64,000 nt of DNA, taken from the NCBI RefSeq assembly GCF_900496995.4, contig NC_044024.1, forward strand, positions 19,594,698-19,658,697, written 5' to 3'. The notes under the pieces were generated by a model, which did no database searches, was not told the DNA's origin, and saw only the letters and a program-made list of their open reading frames with translations. Within the stretch, counting starts at the first letter, position 1; the number at the start of each line of letters is the position of its first letter. The translations under genes were made by a program, and so were the position numbers. Below, in pieces: positions 1 through 45,408 of the stretch. The DNA is from Aquila chrysaetos chrysaetos. Taxonomy: Eukaryota; Chordata; Aves; Accipitriformes; Accipitridae.

Positions 1-779
1 TCTCAACAGGTCCCACAGAAGATCGAATGGGCATCAGGACCTGTGATCAGACAGCAAACCCTTACACCCCAGCTTTCTAAATAAACTTTTAAAATTACCT
101 GTCAGTCAGCATTTTAAGAAAAATCTATCAGCATCCAAGAAATAAATAGACTAACATTATTCTTGTGTTTCTGATTCCGCCTCAGGTTCACTACAAAGTA
201 ACTTGCAGCTCAATAAACTTTGACATGTTTTCATGTTATAAAAACAAAGACAAAAACTTATTTATTCACTTTTTACCTCATACATCCCAAATCAATAGTT
301 GCACCTATTGATCGATGACATAAATTCAAAACATTAATTTACATTGAATACCGGAACCTAATAAGAAGGCAACAACTGAATTTGTTGAAATCGATTTTCC
401 TTTTGTTTCCAACAGAAAAATCTTCGGGCCCATAGAATAGTAAGATGCAGTGCGCAGAGCAGTTAATTATCAATGAGTATCACAAAAAGATAAATTTCTT
501 TTTGAATATGGAAAGAAAATGTTGAGTCTCCAGGACTGATGTTTAAGCAAAAGAATTTCTTGTACCTCTTCCACATGTGCATTCTAGCAACGTGAATCAT
601 GGAAAGGTGAATTTCAGCACATACTGCAATCACTTTGTAACGTAAATAAGTAAAATTATTTCAGAGATATGTTCCTACAGAAGCTATAATGTAATGCTTA
701 AATTTTGTTCTGAAAGGGTAGTATTTATTTATTTAAAACTCCAGCAACATAATTTTAAGTCACCGAAGCAAAATCCTGC

Positions 780-1390
780 GGCACAAAGTGATGCCACTTT
801 TTGCGGTGCAGAGGCACCTGCCTTCAAGCAGCAACTGAATCCACGCGAATCACAGCGCAGTTCTTGCAGGCTGGCTCTGAGCTGCTCCGAGTATTGCGCC
901 GAGTGCCACATCAGCCAATAACTTAGTTTAGACTTTGAGAGAGGCCTTTTAAGTTGAACACAATGCAATTTTTGGACAGGAAGACCTATTCAAATCCCCT
1001 CTCGTGTGGTAACTATGCAGCCAGCCAGGCAAGCGCTTTGCAGGTACGTTTGGTAAGGACTGGCAAACTCTGAGGAGACAGCTGGACTACAGCCCCGTCG
1101 AGACAAAAATCTACGCAATTGCAGAGAGCACCTCGGCGCTGCCACACCACCAGCCTCATCCACTCTTGAAGGCAGCAGCTCCATCCTCAGGTTTCCTCCT
1201 TTCAGATCCACTGACAACACCCCGGGTCTGTATGGGTAAAAAGCACGAGGGCCCTGTAAATGCGGAAAGCCAGAGCGCCGAAGAGCCGAACGCTGTCTTC
1301 ACAAGCGACGCTCTGTCCCGAGGCACACGCGCAGCTCCAGTGCCTTCAGCGGTAACTCCGCTCACTCGGCAGCAAATTACAGCGGCTTTA
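780..1390. promoter_or_regulatory. CpG-enriched patch, possible regulatory element
   Basis: In the otherwise CpG-poor left flank this stretch has clustered CpGs (for example around 840-905 and 1260-1340) and a CCAAT box (agccaataa, about 913). The open frames across it resemble no protein I know. It could be a distal enhancer, a weak promoter of an unannotated transcript, or an old GC-rich repeat. Confidence 0.25.
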
Positions 1391-2928
1391 CTTTAAATTT
1401 CGGTTTACTGCCAATAAAAATAGATAGATTTAGCCATCAGTCTCCAGTTAATCACACACAGAGTTTCCCAGCCCACCTCTCACCCCAACCTGGCACGGGC
1501 AACTATTTCCAAGATTCAACCTTTTCCCTCTGCGTTTCAAATGTCAGAAGAGGAGCCTGCTGCGAGAGCAGCGCTTGCACAATAACGGGGAATTGCGCCA
1601 AGACACCCAATCTGTTAATTTGGACAGGTTTCTAAGGAGCCTCCTCGTGAAAATATCCATGATGTCAACTGACCCAGCAGGATTTGAAATAAGGCCTGGA
1701 AGCAAAGGCTTCCTCTCAACCAAGAGCCGCATTTTTATTAAGCGCATCACACATTACCCGAGCACCTTCCTGCTCCTCACAGGGACTTGACCACCCTTCT
1801 AACCAAATACCAACCAATATTTAAAGCAGGTTACAGTCACGACTTGCAGCTTCTTGTCTCTTCTCCGTTTTCCAGCCTCGTAAGCCCAGTTCAGCATGCA
1901 GCATGTTCACACCGACAGGCAGGCTGAAGTGTCGGGGCTCTTGAAGCAGACATCATCCTGCACCTCCATCCAGGTTACACCACGCCCAGCTGAAACAGCC
2001 TTCTAAGTCAGGCACAAACACCCAGAAAACATCGTTGGAAATACCTAACTGTTCAGTGGCATCACCTAAATCAGGTAATGTGTGCTCTAGTTGAATCAAA
2101 GATATTAATACCTTTACCAATGCGTTGAGTTAGGCCCCCAGTTAGTTGATACTAAAGTACTCAACTAGGAAAGTCTCTGTATGCAAAAGGCGTCTCAATC
2201 TCTAACGAGCAGCTATTCTTTTCAGAAGAGGACAAAAGCACTTAACTCACAGTATGTATTCAGATATTTTGACTAAATAAAAGCTAAGACTCAGTATCAG
2301 TGAAGAGCTGAAAATTAACTATTTTACTATGCTGTTATCATGCCTATTACCATGGAAAATGAGTTCATTTAACAAAGCATTAGTCAATGAAAATATATTT
2401 CGGGCAGAAAAAAAAAAGAGCAATTAGCAAAATTGCCAACATTTTATCCATCCATACACAAAGGAAACAATTATTGACACATATAAATATGAAAAGAAAG
2501 TTTATGGTTTACCAATATGACTATTTACTATATTGCTAACTTTACTGTAAGATGATAATATTTTATAGCCAGTTCCTCAAGGTGAATGACGATTAAAATT
2601 TGTAACAGCCAATTTCTTCAAGAACCCTAAACTGTAATGAGTTACTACTTGAAAAAAATCCTGTATTACATCTATTTAGAAGTGAGGACTGACTGCTAAC
2701 AGTATGGATATATCCTTGGACATCTGTAAAAGTTCCATGAAATTCATAAACCACCAGTGTGCAACACTGTTTGCACTATCTTCACAAAACCTCAACTACA
2801 AATTTATGAGTCTAAGGACTATCATCCTCAAGATTATTTTAATAATTTGAAATACTCAGCAGTACTGAGTTACGCTCAGTGTAGCACTTTCTTTTCTTTT
2901 CCTGAGCAGAAATGACAAAATAAAAGGG

Positions 2929-2985
2929 GAAAAAAAACAAACAACCAAACAAAAAAACCAACCAAAACCCACAAAAAAACCTGAA
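2929..2985. repeat. A/C-rich low-complexity tract
   Basis: Runs of A broken by single or double C (aaaacaaacaaccaaac type). Similar tracts in the same strand orientation occur at about 8615-8661, 18126-18184 and 24890-24949. Confidence 0.75.
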
Positions 2986-5900
2986 GGAATAAAGACATGA
3001 GAATCAAGGTATCTAGAAATTCAGAAGGCCATCTTAAGGAAATGTGAAAGCAACAGTTCTAAGGAAAGAGAAATAGCAGAAGCCTTGCTGGACTCTAAAC
3101 CCTCACTGTGAAGTGGTCTCCTGAGGAGTATCTACCTGTTAAGCTAGAGAAAGAAGACACATAATGAATGCCATTTACCAAACTGCTGAGTGGAATTTAA
3201 GATTTTGTGGCCTTCAGCAGTGTCCACCTAATTAATAAATAAGAAGATAAATGAAGATGACTTTTCAGCCTGTTTCCTTATGGCAAGAAACTGCCATGTA
3301 GAAACAAAAAAGTCTGTTCCCTGAAAAAGGTGTCTATAGCCTGACCTTCCCAAAACCACTAAGCGCATACAGCAAGAACGATCATCACATGACAATACCA
3401 CACTCTGCTGCAAACTCCACAGCTACTGAGTACCTCCGCAGACAGGATCACTGCTCCCATTAAAAGTCCTGATGTTTGAACAGAGCATCTTCTCCAGAAG
3501 AGTTCGCAGGTGTTGCTTCCAAGAAAATCTTGAAAACAGTAGATTTTAGTGCTGGTAGACTGCCACAGAAAATAAATAAGAAGTAGAAACTAGCTCTGGG
3601 CTCATGCTCAGCCTGGCACTAAGCAAAGCTACCTGGAAGAACTACAGTTCTCGTAGCGAACCCAACAATTGTTTTGGCATGCTACCGAGGACAGCATAAG
3701 GCAATCCACACCTCTAACCCCAGCTCCTTCTTCCTGGTCTAGATGCCTCACCTGAAAAAGAGTGAGGTCTATCAAAAGTCACTGTTAAGCAGACAGAATT
3801 GCTACCAGCCAATGCCAGGATAAACTGGTCTTCCGGAGCTCCTTACTGTCTCTCCTTTTTTTTCCTACGGGGTCATCCTGAGAAAAAAGTGGAAAATCGA
3901 CCATTCATTTAGAGCATGCACCTGTCCAAGCAGAATATCTAATATGTCTACTAGTGATCAACAGCTGCAATGACAAAAATCCTGGTCCCTACCATTCTAC
4001 GTCTCCTAGACTTAAGCTCCAAAGTATTCCATTTTAGTAACACACCAGAGGTATGGAGTAACAGAAAAACAGTAATATACTTTAATACAGGATCAACATA
4101 CATTGTATCATACTGTACTAAGAGACAACACAGGCAAGGCTGTCACAAAAATACAAGCACTACTATTATTTTATTTTAGGTTACAGGAAATTAGAAAGTT
4201 TGAAAGCAGATGTGGAACAGCCACACCCCCCACCCTTACATTCAGCTACCATAGCCTGAAGGTTATGAGAGGTACAAGAGCAACAAAACCAAATCAAACT
4301 ACTTTGAACAGTATCCAAGTGCATGGGCCCATCTGTACCAGAAGCGTAATTACCAGAAGACTTCAGGTTCATATTAATTTTTATTTTCATATATGTACAA
4401 CTTAAGAAATGAATCTCAATTTGAAAAAGTTCAGAAGTTATCTTTCAACAACACAATGTAGACATATCTTTGAGGCAGCAAATATTACTCCTATTAAGGC
4501 TCTTATGAAAGGATGGATATCATGCAAATGCAATTAAAGAGTACATTACATTTCAAAATATGCAAACCAAGTTCAACTTTAACTCTTTCAGAAAAAGAAC
4601 ATATCAAACATTATAACTGACTCACCAAAGCATTTACATACATGCTTGAAGCTAAGTACACGGACTAGATAAACTTAAGTAAAACGTAACAGCTGTCAAG
4701 CTATCTTAACCAGATCAGAACTACAGTCAGTGATCAATCCCTTCCAACATCACAAGTGCCAGTGTCTGCACCAACCGTGTCATTTTACATTTCACATAAA
4801 CCGCTGCTGACTGCAAAATTCCATATGCTTTTGCAACCTATAAGGCCCACATTTTTTAGCTTTGGCATTAATTTGTGATCACTGAAAGTACTTAGTCCCT
4901 CCACTGAACCTGGGGAAGAGGCACGCACAGAGTGCCTGTATCACAGCAGTGCATAGCAGGAACTGCAGGCACTGCAGGAGCTGCGTAACGGCAGTTACTT
5001 CCATCAGGCATTTAGAAAGATTCTGAATAATTTCCATATACTGTACCCCTTGCTTATGATCTCAAAGAGCAAAAGCTGGATTTTTTTTTTTTAAACCATA
5101 ACCAGCATTAGCACTAAATCAAACAAGCAATGCTAATCTACAAGAAAAAATTCTTACTTAATATTTTAGTATAGTAATGCTACTTGTGCAAACAGTATCT
5201 AAAGATGGTCTAATACTACCAGCAGGGAGAAAGCTTCATTCCTTCTCTATGTCATTATAATACATTAAAATGAAATATAATGAAGACGGTCAGCTGTGTG
5301 ACTTTTTACTGTCATCACTAACATAACTCAAAAAACAAAAGGACTGATAATTTGAAAGCAATGAATATGTGAAAAAGAACACAACAACTGTTGTGACCTC
5401 TCCCACGGTGTTACATGCACTGCCTGATGTGTAAAAGGAGCTAGATGACTACTTTTTCTTTCGTCAAGCCTAATGCTAACACAATCAAATTTTAGTTGCC
5501 TACTCAAAAGGAAACAATAAATTATTTTCAAAGTTTTATATCTTCTAATTTTTTTTGGCAACTATCAAATTGCCTAAAGGCCCAGATTTTTCAGAAGTTT
5601 TGTATCACATTACATTCAGTGGTTACAAATTTGTTACAAACAGTATTCCTCACCTAAGAAAACAGTAGTTAAAAGTAGGAAGATTCCTTTATTTCAGTCC
5701 ATCTAATTTTGAGTCACAGCAGCATATCATTTAGATATTGCTAGGCACATACTGTGTGTATATCTACAACTAGAAGAATGAAAAAGGAAAAGAAAGATCC
5801 ATTTTACTTTAATCCTGACCAGCAGCTGTTAGCAATTTTCTTTAGTTATCACTGTGGGACGTGATGGATGGGAAGACTCAATATGCTGAGGAACTAGTAT

Positions 5901-8103
5901 ATAGTGTACAAGTGCTCTCAAGGACTGTTGTTCAACAGCACATTCAGTTTAACTAGGAACTACAGACTGTAAGAGGTAACAGATAGTTCCTGGGAGCATC
6001 TATCATTCTTCAGAGAAGCTGTCTGATCAAGAGGATAATATCTGGAAGAACAATTGCATGATCGTTTGCTATATAGCTAGTATATCACATCATTGAAGGA
6101 GGAGAAAAGTGAACATTAACTCAAGTAGTAACTCAAACTAAGAAATCTGCATGAAAGAACAAGTTGAGATATTACCATTTTAAGACTTTCCATACACTTT
6201 GCAACACAGAGAAACTGGATACACAAAAACATGCGAGTCAAACAAAGCTAATCTACAATAAACAAAACCAGAATACACGTATTTCAAGACTTAAAACATT
6301 AAAATATTCACCCAATGCTAAATAGGAGCAATGGAATAAGATCTAGGCCTAGGCATATAATTCAATAAAAATTCAATTGGCTCTTCCAGCCTTTATTTCC
6401 CTCCTCTTTTTACTTGTTTTTATAATTTCAGGCCATAAACTTACTGAGTGACACAGGAGCCAAGAAGCAAATGTAAATAAGGCATCTTCCTCTCTCTATT
6501 AATAGCAATGCTCCAGGGATTTGTGATTATATATGTATGTAGCTGCTCAGACTTTTTCCAGACCATAATTACACGGGATGTCCTTCTCCCAAGGATAAAG
6601 CAGGATGTCAACTACTCTAATACCAAAAATACTATATGAAAAGACATCCTTCTTTTCTGAGCAGACCTATCCCATCTGGGTTGCATACTCACTTAAAAGC
6701 ATGCATTGTCACCCATCACTAACCTTCTGTCTGAAAGTTGTGCCCCATCATTATTAGATGTCGCTCTCAACTCATCAGATGAATCTCAACAGATGAATAC
6801 CTTTTTTTTACACAACAAGTCTTACAAATAAAAGCCCAGTGAAATAATTAATAACTTGGTCCCCAAATAAAAGCTCCATTCCAAAATACAAAATCAAATT
6901 ATTAGTCTGTCAAAAGGCTCAACCCAGCCATCACACCCATTTTGCCCCAAACCTTAAACACAGACTATCAAGAAAGGCTAGAAATTACTCGTCAAGCTTA
7001 CAGAGATTAATCCCAGAAAACTTCAAATACATTCCAATATATTTTAAATGACATAAAAGAATATGGGAAGAACTCTGTCCTAAGACTCAAGAACTTTTTA
7101 TAAAGTCCTGAATTTTACAAATACAGAAGAAGGTAGCCAATGCAAAGCATGAAATACAAAGAGTTCAGAGGTTTTTTTCTTCTTAAAACACCTCAAACCA
7201 CAGAAGGAAGCAAACTGCACTAGAAGAAATTTACAAGTAGTCTTCAAGGGAAGTACCATGTAAAGCACACTGCATTAATCTAGACTTGACATTATGAGGG
7301 CATGTCTCACTGTAGCAAGGTCCATACTAAACACCAGATCAGAGCAAGAAGATTAAAGTAAAACATTAGATGTCACAGTCACTGTTCTACTGATCCGGGA
7401 AAGGCAGAGACTCCAAGGTGAGCAGAAACTATGAGCCTGCTTAATAAAGGCCATTCTTGCAAAGTAAAAAAAAAAAAATCATACATCCAATACTTTCATC
7501 CCTTCGTTAAAATAGAAATACTAAAAAGGAGCACTCCATAACATATCCCCATTGCTTCTGACTGACATGTGGAATCAAAGGTAAAAGCAGAAAGTTAGCA
7601 GAGATAATTAGAGCAACAAAGATCTTTTAGCACAAGGCAGCATAGCTGAGCAGCCTACCAACAAGAAGCTGAATTATTTTGTTTGTTACTTAAAAAAGAA
7701 GCTGTTAGTTGACTACTTCAGTTTATTAGGCGTAGAAAAGTTTTCATCTAGAGGTCATTCTGAAAAACACCTCACCCTGTGTTTAAGCATGTATGAAGCC
7801 CAGCAGAAACCAGTGACGAAGAAAAAAAAAAAGTATACATATTTGCTGGCTTTCCTTCTGAACATTTCAGAGAAAAATGTCAATTTAATGCTGACAGCAA
7901 AAAAGGATGTCAGTCTAATTAGATTTTTTTTGTTCTGTCATGCTCCTGATCCTATCTAAGTACTCCTCTGAAAAAAAATCTGATCAATGATGAAGGCACA
8001 ATTATACAAACCTTAACATTCACTCTAAACGTAGCTATGCAAAAAAGGGAGAGGGTAGGGAAAACAAAGGTGAAGTATATTTCTCTTCAAATAATTAGGT
8101 CAG

Positions 8104-8109
8104 TTTATT
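8104..8109 (-). terminator. Candidate SMARCA1 polyadenylation signal
   Basis: AATAAA on the minus strand (tttatt on plus), about 375 nt after the SMARCA1 stop codon, and the first canonical hexamer met. It would make a short 3' UTR of roughly 0.4 kb. Other hexamers lie further down, so a longer UTR is possible. Confidence 0.5.
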
Positions 8110-8483
8110 TTCCAACAGCCATATAAATTTAAAATAGGAAACAACAATAATACAGCTATAGAATCTAGGTTTTCTTTCAAAGCAGCAGCATATAAAACAT
8201 ATAAAAGCTAAAACCTCAGCACAAGCTTCAAAAAAACAAGGACTGAGTGAATTTTGCCAAAGACATGAAACTCACAAAATACAGTACACAAAAATACTGG
8301 AATGCATAAGATATAAAGCTACACATTTCAGGTAAAGAAAGACATTGTAAAGTATACAAAATTTGCAAAATTAAACCATTGGATTTGGGGGAGAGTACCA
8401 TGAGTACAAAGAAGTTGGCAATTAATACTCATAGATGGAGAGAAGAAAGTGGCAGTTTTACATTTAGCATTCAGTTTTCAGGT

Positions 8484-41067
<32,584 letters not shown>

Positions 41068-41095
41068 TTTGTGCGCGGCGGGCGCCTCAGCCACC

Positions 41096-41155
41096 GGGGG
41101 GGGGGCGGGAGGGGGGGGGGGAGAGTGGGGATGGGGGGGGGGGGCGGGGGGCGGC
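41096..41155 (+). other. G-run cluster with quadruplex potential
   Basis: Five or more G runs of 4-13 bases within 60 nt on plus. On the SMARCA1 sense strand this is a C-rich leader or promoter segment ending about 30 nt upstream of the ATG. Confidence 0.7.
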
Positions 41156-41218
41156 CCCACCGCCCCAAACACCGCGCGGCCCCGCCCCTCCCGCCGGCCC
41201 CGCCCCGCCCCGCGCGGA

Positions 41219-41228
41219 TCTCGCGATA
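41219..41228. promoter_or_regulatory. TCTCGCGA-type core promoter element
   Basis: tctcgcgata differs by one base from the palindrome TCTCGCGAGA, found in TATA-less CpG-island promoters. It lies about 150 bp upstream of the SMARCA1 start codon. Confidence 0.5.
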
Positions 41229-41250
41229 CTTCCCGCGGGAGGGGAGGGTT

Positions 41251-41263
41251 GGCGTTTCCCGCC
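41251..41263. promoter_or_regulatory. E2F-like site
   Basis: ggcgtttcccgcc contains TTTCCCGCC, a consensus E2F motif, about 190 bp upstream of the SMARCA1 ATG. It suggests cell-cycle input, by inference only. Confidence 0.45.
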
Positions 41264-41310
41264 GAGCGCTGGCGGTGCGCGTGCTGCCGCCCGCGGCGAG
41301 GCGGGCCGTC

Positions 41311-41860
41311 ATGGCGGCGTCGGCCTCCGCGCCGCGGGCGGGGGAAGGAAGCGAGGCCTCCTGTTGCGGAGCCAGCGGGGTCTCTGGGGAGGCTCCCGGG
41401 ACCGATTCCTGGCTGTTCCCCGCTGGGTGCTGCACAAGGGGCTGCCCGCGGCGCGCAGAGGCCTCGCTGCCTCCTGTCCTCTCCTGTGAGGCCGCAGCTC
41501 GCAGAAGAGAAAGCGGTCAGGGCCGCTGCGTACACCAGCGATAGCTCTGATCGTGCCCCAGGGCAGCGTTACGGCGTAGTGCCCCGTCTCGGGGCCTCCC
41601 AGGCATCCGCTGTGTTTCGGAACCAGCGCTGGCTTGGAGGGGTGTGAACTGGTGCAGCCATCGCTGAGGTCCTTCCCGTGTCCCGCCTGCCGCCTCTGTA
41701 ACCTCCACAGGGCAGCCGGCCCGTGCCTCGTGCAGGGGGTGGGATGCGCTCTCCTTCCCGTTTCTTCCCAGACAGGAATCCCTGTGGCCCTGCCACATGG
41801 ACTCCAGACCTGTTGTGGAAGAAGGAAGCACGGGTGCGGACATGGAGAACTGACAAAAGG
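41311..41860 (+). ncRNA. Possible first exon of a divergent plus-strand transcript
   Basis: On the plus strand of the SMARCA1 CpG island there is an ATGGCGGCG start-like context at 41311 and a good splice donor (AAAAGG/gtaagg) at 41861. The open frame from that ATG ends at 41544 and has no recognisable product. A divergent noncoding RNA is the likeliest reading. No expression evidence is available. Confidence 0.3.
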
Positions 41861-44633
41861 GTAAGGTGCTGCAGGAGCCAGGCAGTAAAACAGAATGGTA
41901 TGGTGCAGGAGACTTTCTACATGCAGTTCATTTTCCTGGGCTCCAAACCCTGTTGCAAATAGCAAGTGTGTTTTCCTAAATGCCCCAGGCTGTATTTGAG
42001 AGAGAAAATCATCTCTTAACATCTGCAGGGCTAAAAGGTATCAGTGGAGCTCCCAAAGCAAGAGTAACTTATGGGAAAAAGTTCTTTTCTTCTTAAGCTG
42101 TTTCAAATTCAGCAGTGTTTGTATATTTCATATTGAAAATTGCACTAACGAAGCCACACGATGTAGTTACTGTCAATGCACACATCTCTGACTGTCCATG
42201 CAAGACGTTCAGATTCTCAGCTGCTAAGCTGTAACTTTGCTCATACTGCTCAAGAATTCCAAACAACCTGTGAGATGGCGGACTTCTTAAAAAATTGACA
42301 CAGCTATTTTACCTGGTGATTACTTACAAAGGCAATATTGTGAGCATTTTGTCCAGAGAACTAGATGAAACCCTAGCCCAGTAGGCAGAATGAGCAATAA
42401 AAGCTTTTTCATTCCAGTAAAAAGCTCACTAGCTGTTATCAAGATCTTTTTGCGTAACTCAACAACTAAGCTGAGCGAATGGGTTATTGCAGCTCATGTA
42501 CGCTGCATTTAGAAAGACCCCTGAGACCTCTTTTCCATCCGTACGTTGACTCCAATAAGGTGCCATTTTGTGAAGTGTAACTGTATGTCTAAACTCTTTC
42601 CATGAATGCCTGATTACTCTGAAATTCGGTATCTAAATTATGGTCCAACATTGAACATTTAAGCTCCAAACGCCCCTTTTTCATGTTGTGAAACAGCTGC
42701 AAAACAGTAACAGCACTGTTCCAAATTATTTAGCACCCTATTGCCTTCTGCGTCTGTTGTATAGTTTGCAACAAAGCAAGGCCCGCAGCGTCTGCAGCAG
42801 CCCTTCCACATGATTTATTTTTAAAAGCTTTGGGAAGTACATTTTTCATAGCACAGTTGAGAAGAGTGACATGACTGGTTTTGAAAGAGTACTCCAAATA
42901 GCTTTTCCAAGCAGGGCTATCTAGAAAATGAAGTTTACCGTTAGCTATGCAGAAAGTCTCTAAGGTGGGAAGATTCCAGTCTATGACGTGTTTGTTCTTA
43001 ACCTTTACGGAAAATAGCTCAGTAACCATTTTTAATATTTGACTTTCCTACTCCAGTTTGAAATGCTTGTAGCTTCTGTTTATGCAAAACACTCTCAAGT
43101 GTTTGTCACAGCTTGCTTTTTACTTGAAATTCACAGGAACGTTACATGCTGTACAAAACAATCAAGCTGTTGCTTTCATGAAAGGTCCCCTTTGGATATT
43201 TTTTGCTTGCATGCTTAACATTTGCATTTGACGCTTTGCATAGATGTTCTTAGTTGCTGCTCTTAGACTATGCTGTGTACGCCTGTGGATCCACAGGCCA
43301 TTGACTGAAAAAATCACTTAGTCATACAACAGTATTATCATGTAATAATCTTACTAATTATAAAAAAAAATAGTGAAGTGCTTTTCTGTAGTTACTTTAT
43401 ATACTGATTTTTCTTGTACTCATATCTTTTCTAATATATCTGCAAAATTCCACAGAATTTCTCCAATTGTTTGGGGGGGGGGGGGGTGTTGTATGGTTGG
43501 GAGGCAGGGGGCAGTTGTCATGTTAAAGTTGTAGATTTAGGTATTAGCTCTTTGTTTTCCCAGGTTTCTTACTCCTTATTTTACAGTCTGCCAGACATAA
43601 TCACCAGGGCTGAATGTGTAATCTCCTACAAACTAAGGTTTCACAGCAATTAAGGCAGCCTCCTCTGTCCAACTCAGAAAGATGGCACTTGACATATTGT
43701 ATGATGACAATTATGTTTTCTTGTCAGACACAAAAAGAGAAATTGCATATACTTTGGCTCACTGTTACCCACTTTTATGTTTCAGACACTGCTGAAATAC
43801 GTGAAGAGTTCATGAGATACGGATCCAGGGGCCTTTTGATACACTATCCAGGTAAGACCGTAAGATTTTTGAAATTTTGGACTGTGGCTACTCAACCTTT
43901 CCCAAACAGGGGACTAATTGTAGTGGTCTTAATTTCTATAGCACAGATATATTGGGTTTAGGTAACTTTTTAAAATAAATCTTAGTATTCTGTGGAATTA
44001 CTTTATAGGCCAAGTTTGTTATATGTCCACGACATTATAAAAGCCCCTTTTGTGTGAGTTTCTGTGGATGAGTTGTATAAGTACCTACCAATGGGTGTGG
44101 ATGGAGAAATGTTACCAAAAACCAGGCTGAGGAAAGAAATAGTACATGCTGAGAGATAGCGTGTAAAAGTCCCCCAAGAACTGATAAGGTTTAGAGACCA
44201 GTAGACCTGTTGAATTCACAAGAACAGATAAACTCGGTACACCAAGAGTCTGCCAAATCTATACAAGGCCACCAGCACACACAAGCATCAAAAGATTGTG
44301 TCACTTGGACCACAGGCAAAAAGCAGTGGCTATGCCTGCTAAATACAGGTGAAGCCGACAGGGCTACGTATACACCTGCTGAAAAAGAGTCTCTTCAGAG
44401 ACGTTCTGTGCACCGTAGTAAGCAGGTAGGGTTGGCCTCCCAACTGTTGGAGGAACCAAGTAACTTAGTGTGTGTATCGAACCATGTGAATGCACTGATA
44501 GTTATCTGCTGCTAGCAGTAAAAACTTGATTCTGTGGACAAACAGCTTAAATAATAAAAGGTGTCATAAATACCGGTTGTGATTTGTGCCTTCCCTGACT
44601 TGAAAATCCAATTTAGAAGTGAGAGTACCGCTG
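41861..44633. other. Intergenic, SMARCA1 to CTCF-like site
   Basis: AT-rich, with a G run at about 43471-43486 and the exon-like island above. A 99-codon minus-strand open frame (43029-42730) resembles nothing known to me. Near 44540-44570 there is an AATAAA-type hexamer on plus, after a 101-codon open frame at 44210-44515 of unknown nature. Confidence 0.5.
43786..43851 (+). other. Exon-like island with strong splice sites
   Basis: 66 bp bounded by a pyrimidine-rich acceptor (cacttttatgtttcag) and a consensus donor (CCAG/gtaaga). One frame is open and reads TAEIREEFMRYGSRGLLIHY. I recognise no protein family. It could be exon 2 of the divergent transcript from 41.3-41.86 kb, or chance. Confidence 0.3.
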
Positions 44634-44656
44634 TCAGATGCCACTAGGTGGCAACA
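44634..44656 (+). promoter_or_regulatory. CTCF-like binding site
   Basis: ccactaggtggcaac (44641-44655) fits the CTCF core CCASYAGRKGGCR at every position, with atg just upstream. It sits in a small GC-richer patch between the two head-to-head promoters (SMARCA1 at 41.1 kb and GAB at 57.0 kb), where an insulator would be expected. Confidence 0.55.
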
Positions 44657-45408
44657 CCGACCTGTACTCGCCTGAGGCCGGCTGCGGGGAGTGCGGACTC
44701 CAAGGTGATCCGGCAGCCGATGTACTATTTAGTATGAATGCTGCTCAGTCTTAAAACTGATTTGATCAAGGGTAGGACAAAAAAATATATAAATCAGACT
44801 TGTGAACCATCTTTTACCTGCTGTTTTGTTTAATTACTTCTAGAACTGTATCGCGTACATTCAGTACCTTCCCCCAGAATGGCAAAAGTGTCTTATTAAG
44901 AAGGGCCTTGGGTAGGTAGTATCCTCTGACTTTGGGATCTGTGCACTCCCTTGTGCACATTCAGGAGGCTCTCCATTAAATGCCGTAGTCCAAAATCCAC
45001 ATCTACTATGCTAGTTATTTTTAGCTTAAATTTACCAGTGATGAACTTAAACCGCAACTGTGTAAAACGTATTAGGTGTAAGCAAACAGGATCTGGTAGT
45101 AACAAAAGCGCTATCTCTGAGGTGTTTGGGAGTGACTTGCATAATTGCCACTTTTATCTTGTACCTACATTAGCCTAGCCCAAGTGTGAGTAACCACAGT
45201 GCACTAACCGCGTGTTACCCTGACTGCAGTGTTACCATCTTGCTTAAAATCAAGTGTTGCTATTTAAATATTGCTTATATTAAATACTTTTTTCATCTCA
45301 GTTGTTAACTGGTTCAGTTTCATGGTTGCCTTGATTAAAGGGACATTGGTGACAGGGCTGAGGAACCAGGTGCTCAGGGCCCAGGGGCACTAATAGACCC
45401 TGACCACC

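Larger units (their letters stand above)
1..8103. other. Intergenic or 3' flank of SMARCA1; no gene recognised
   Basis: AT-rich DNA with only short, uncharacteristic open frames on both strands and no recognisable domain or exon with good splice sites. It includes an A/C-rich low-complexity tract (about 2929-2985), several A runs and a patch with relatively many CpG dinucleotides (about 780-1390). Part of it may be extended SMARCA1 3' UTR. Confidence 0.6.
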
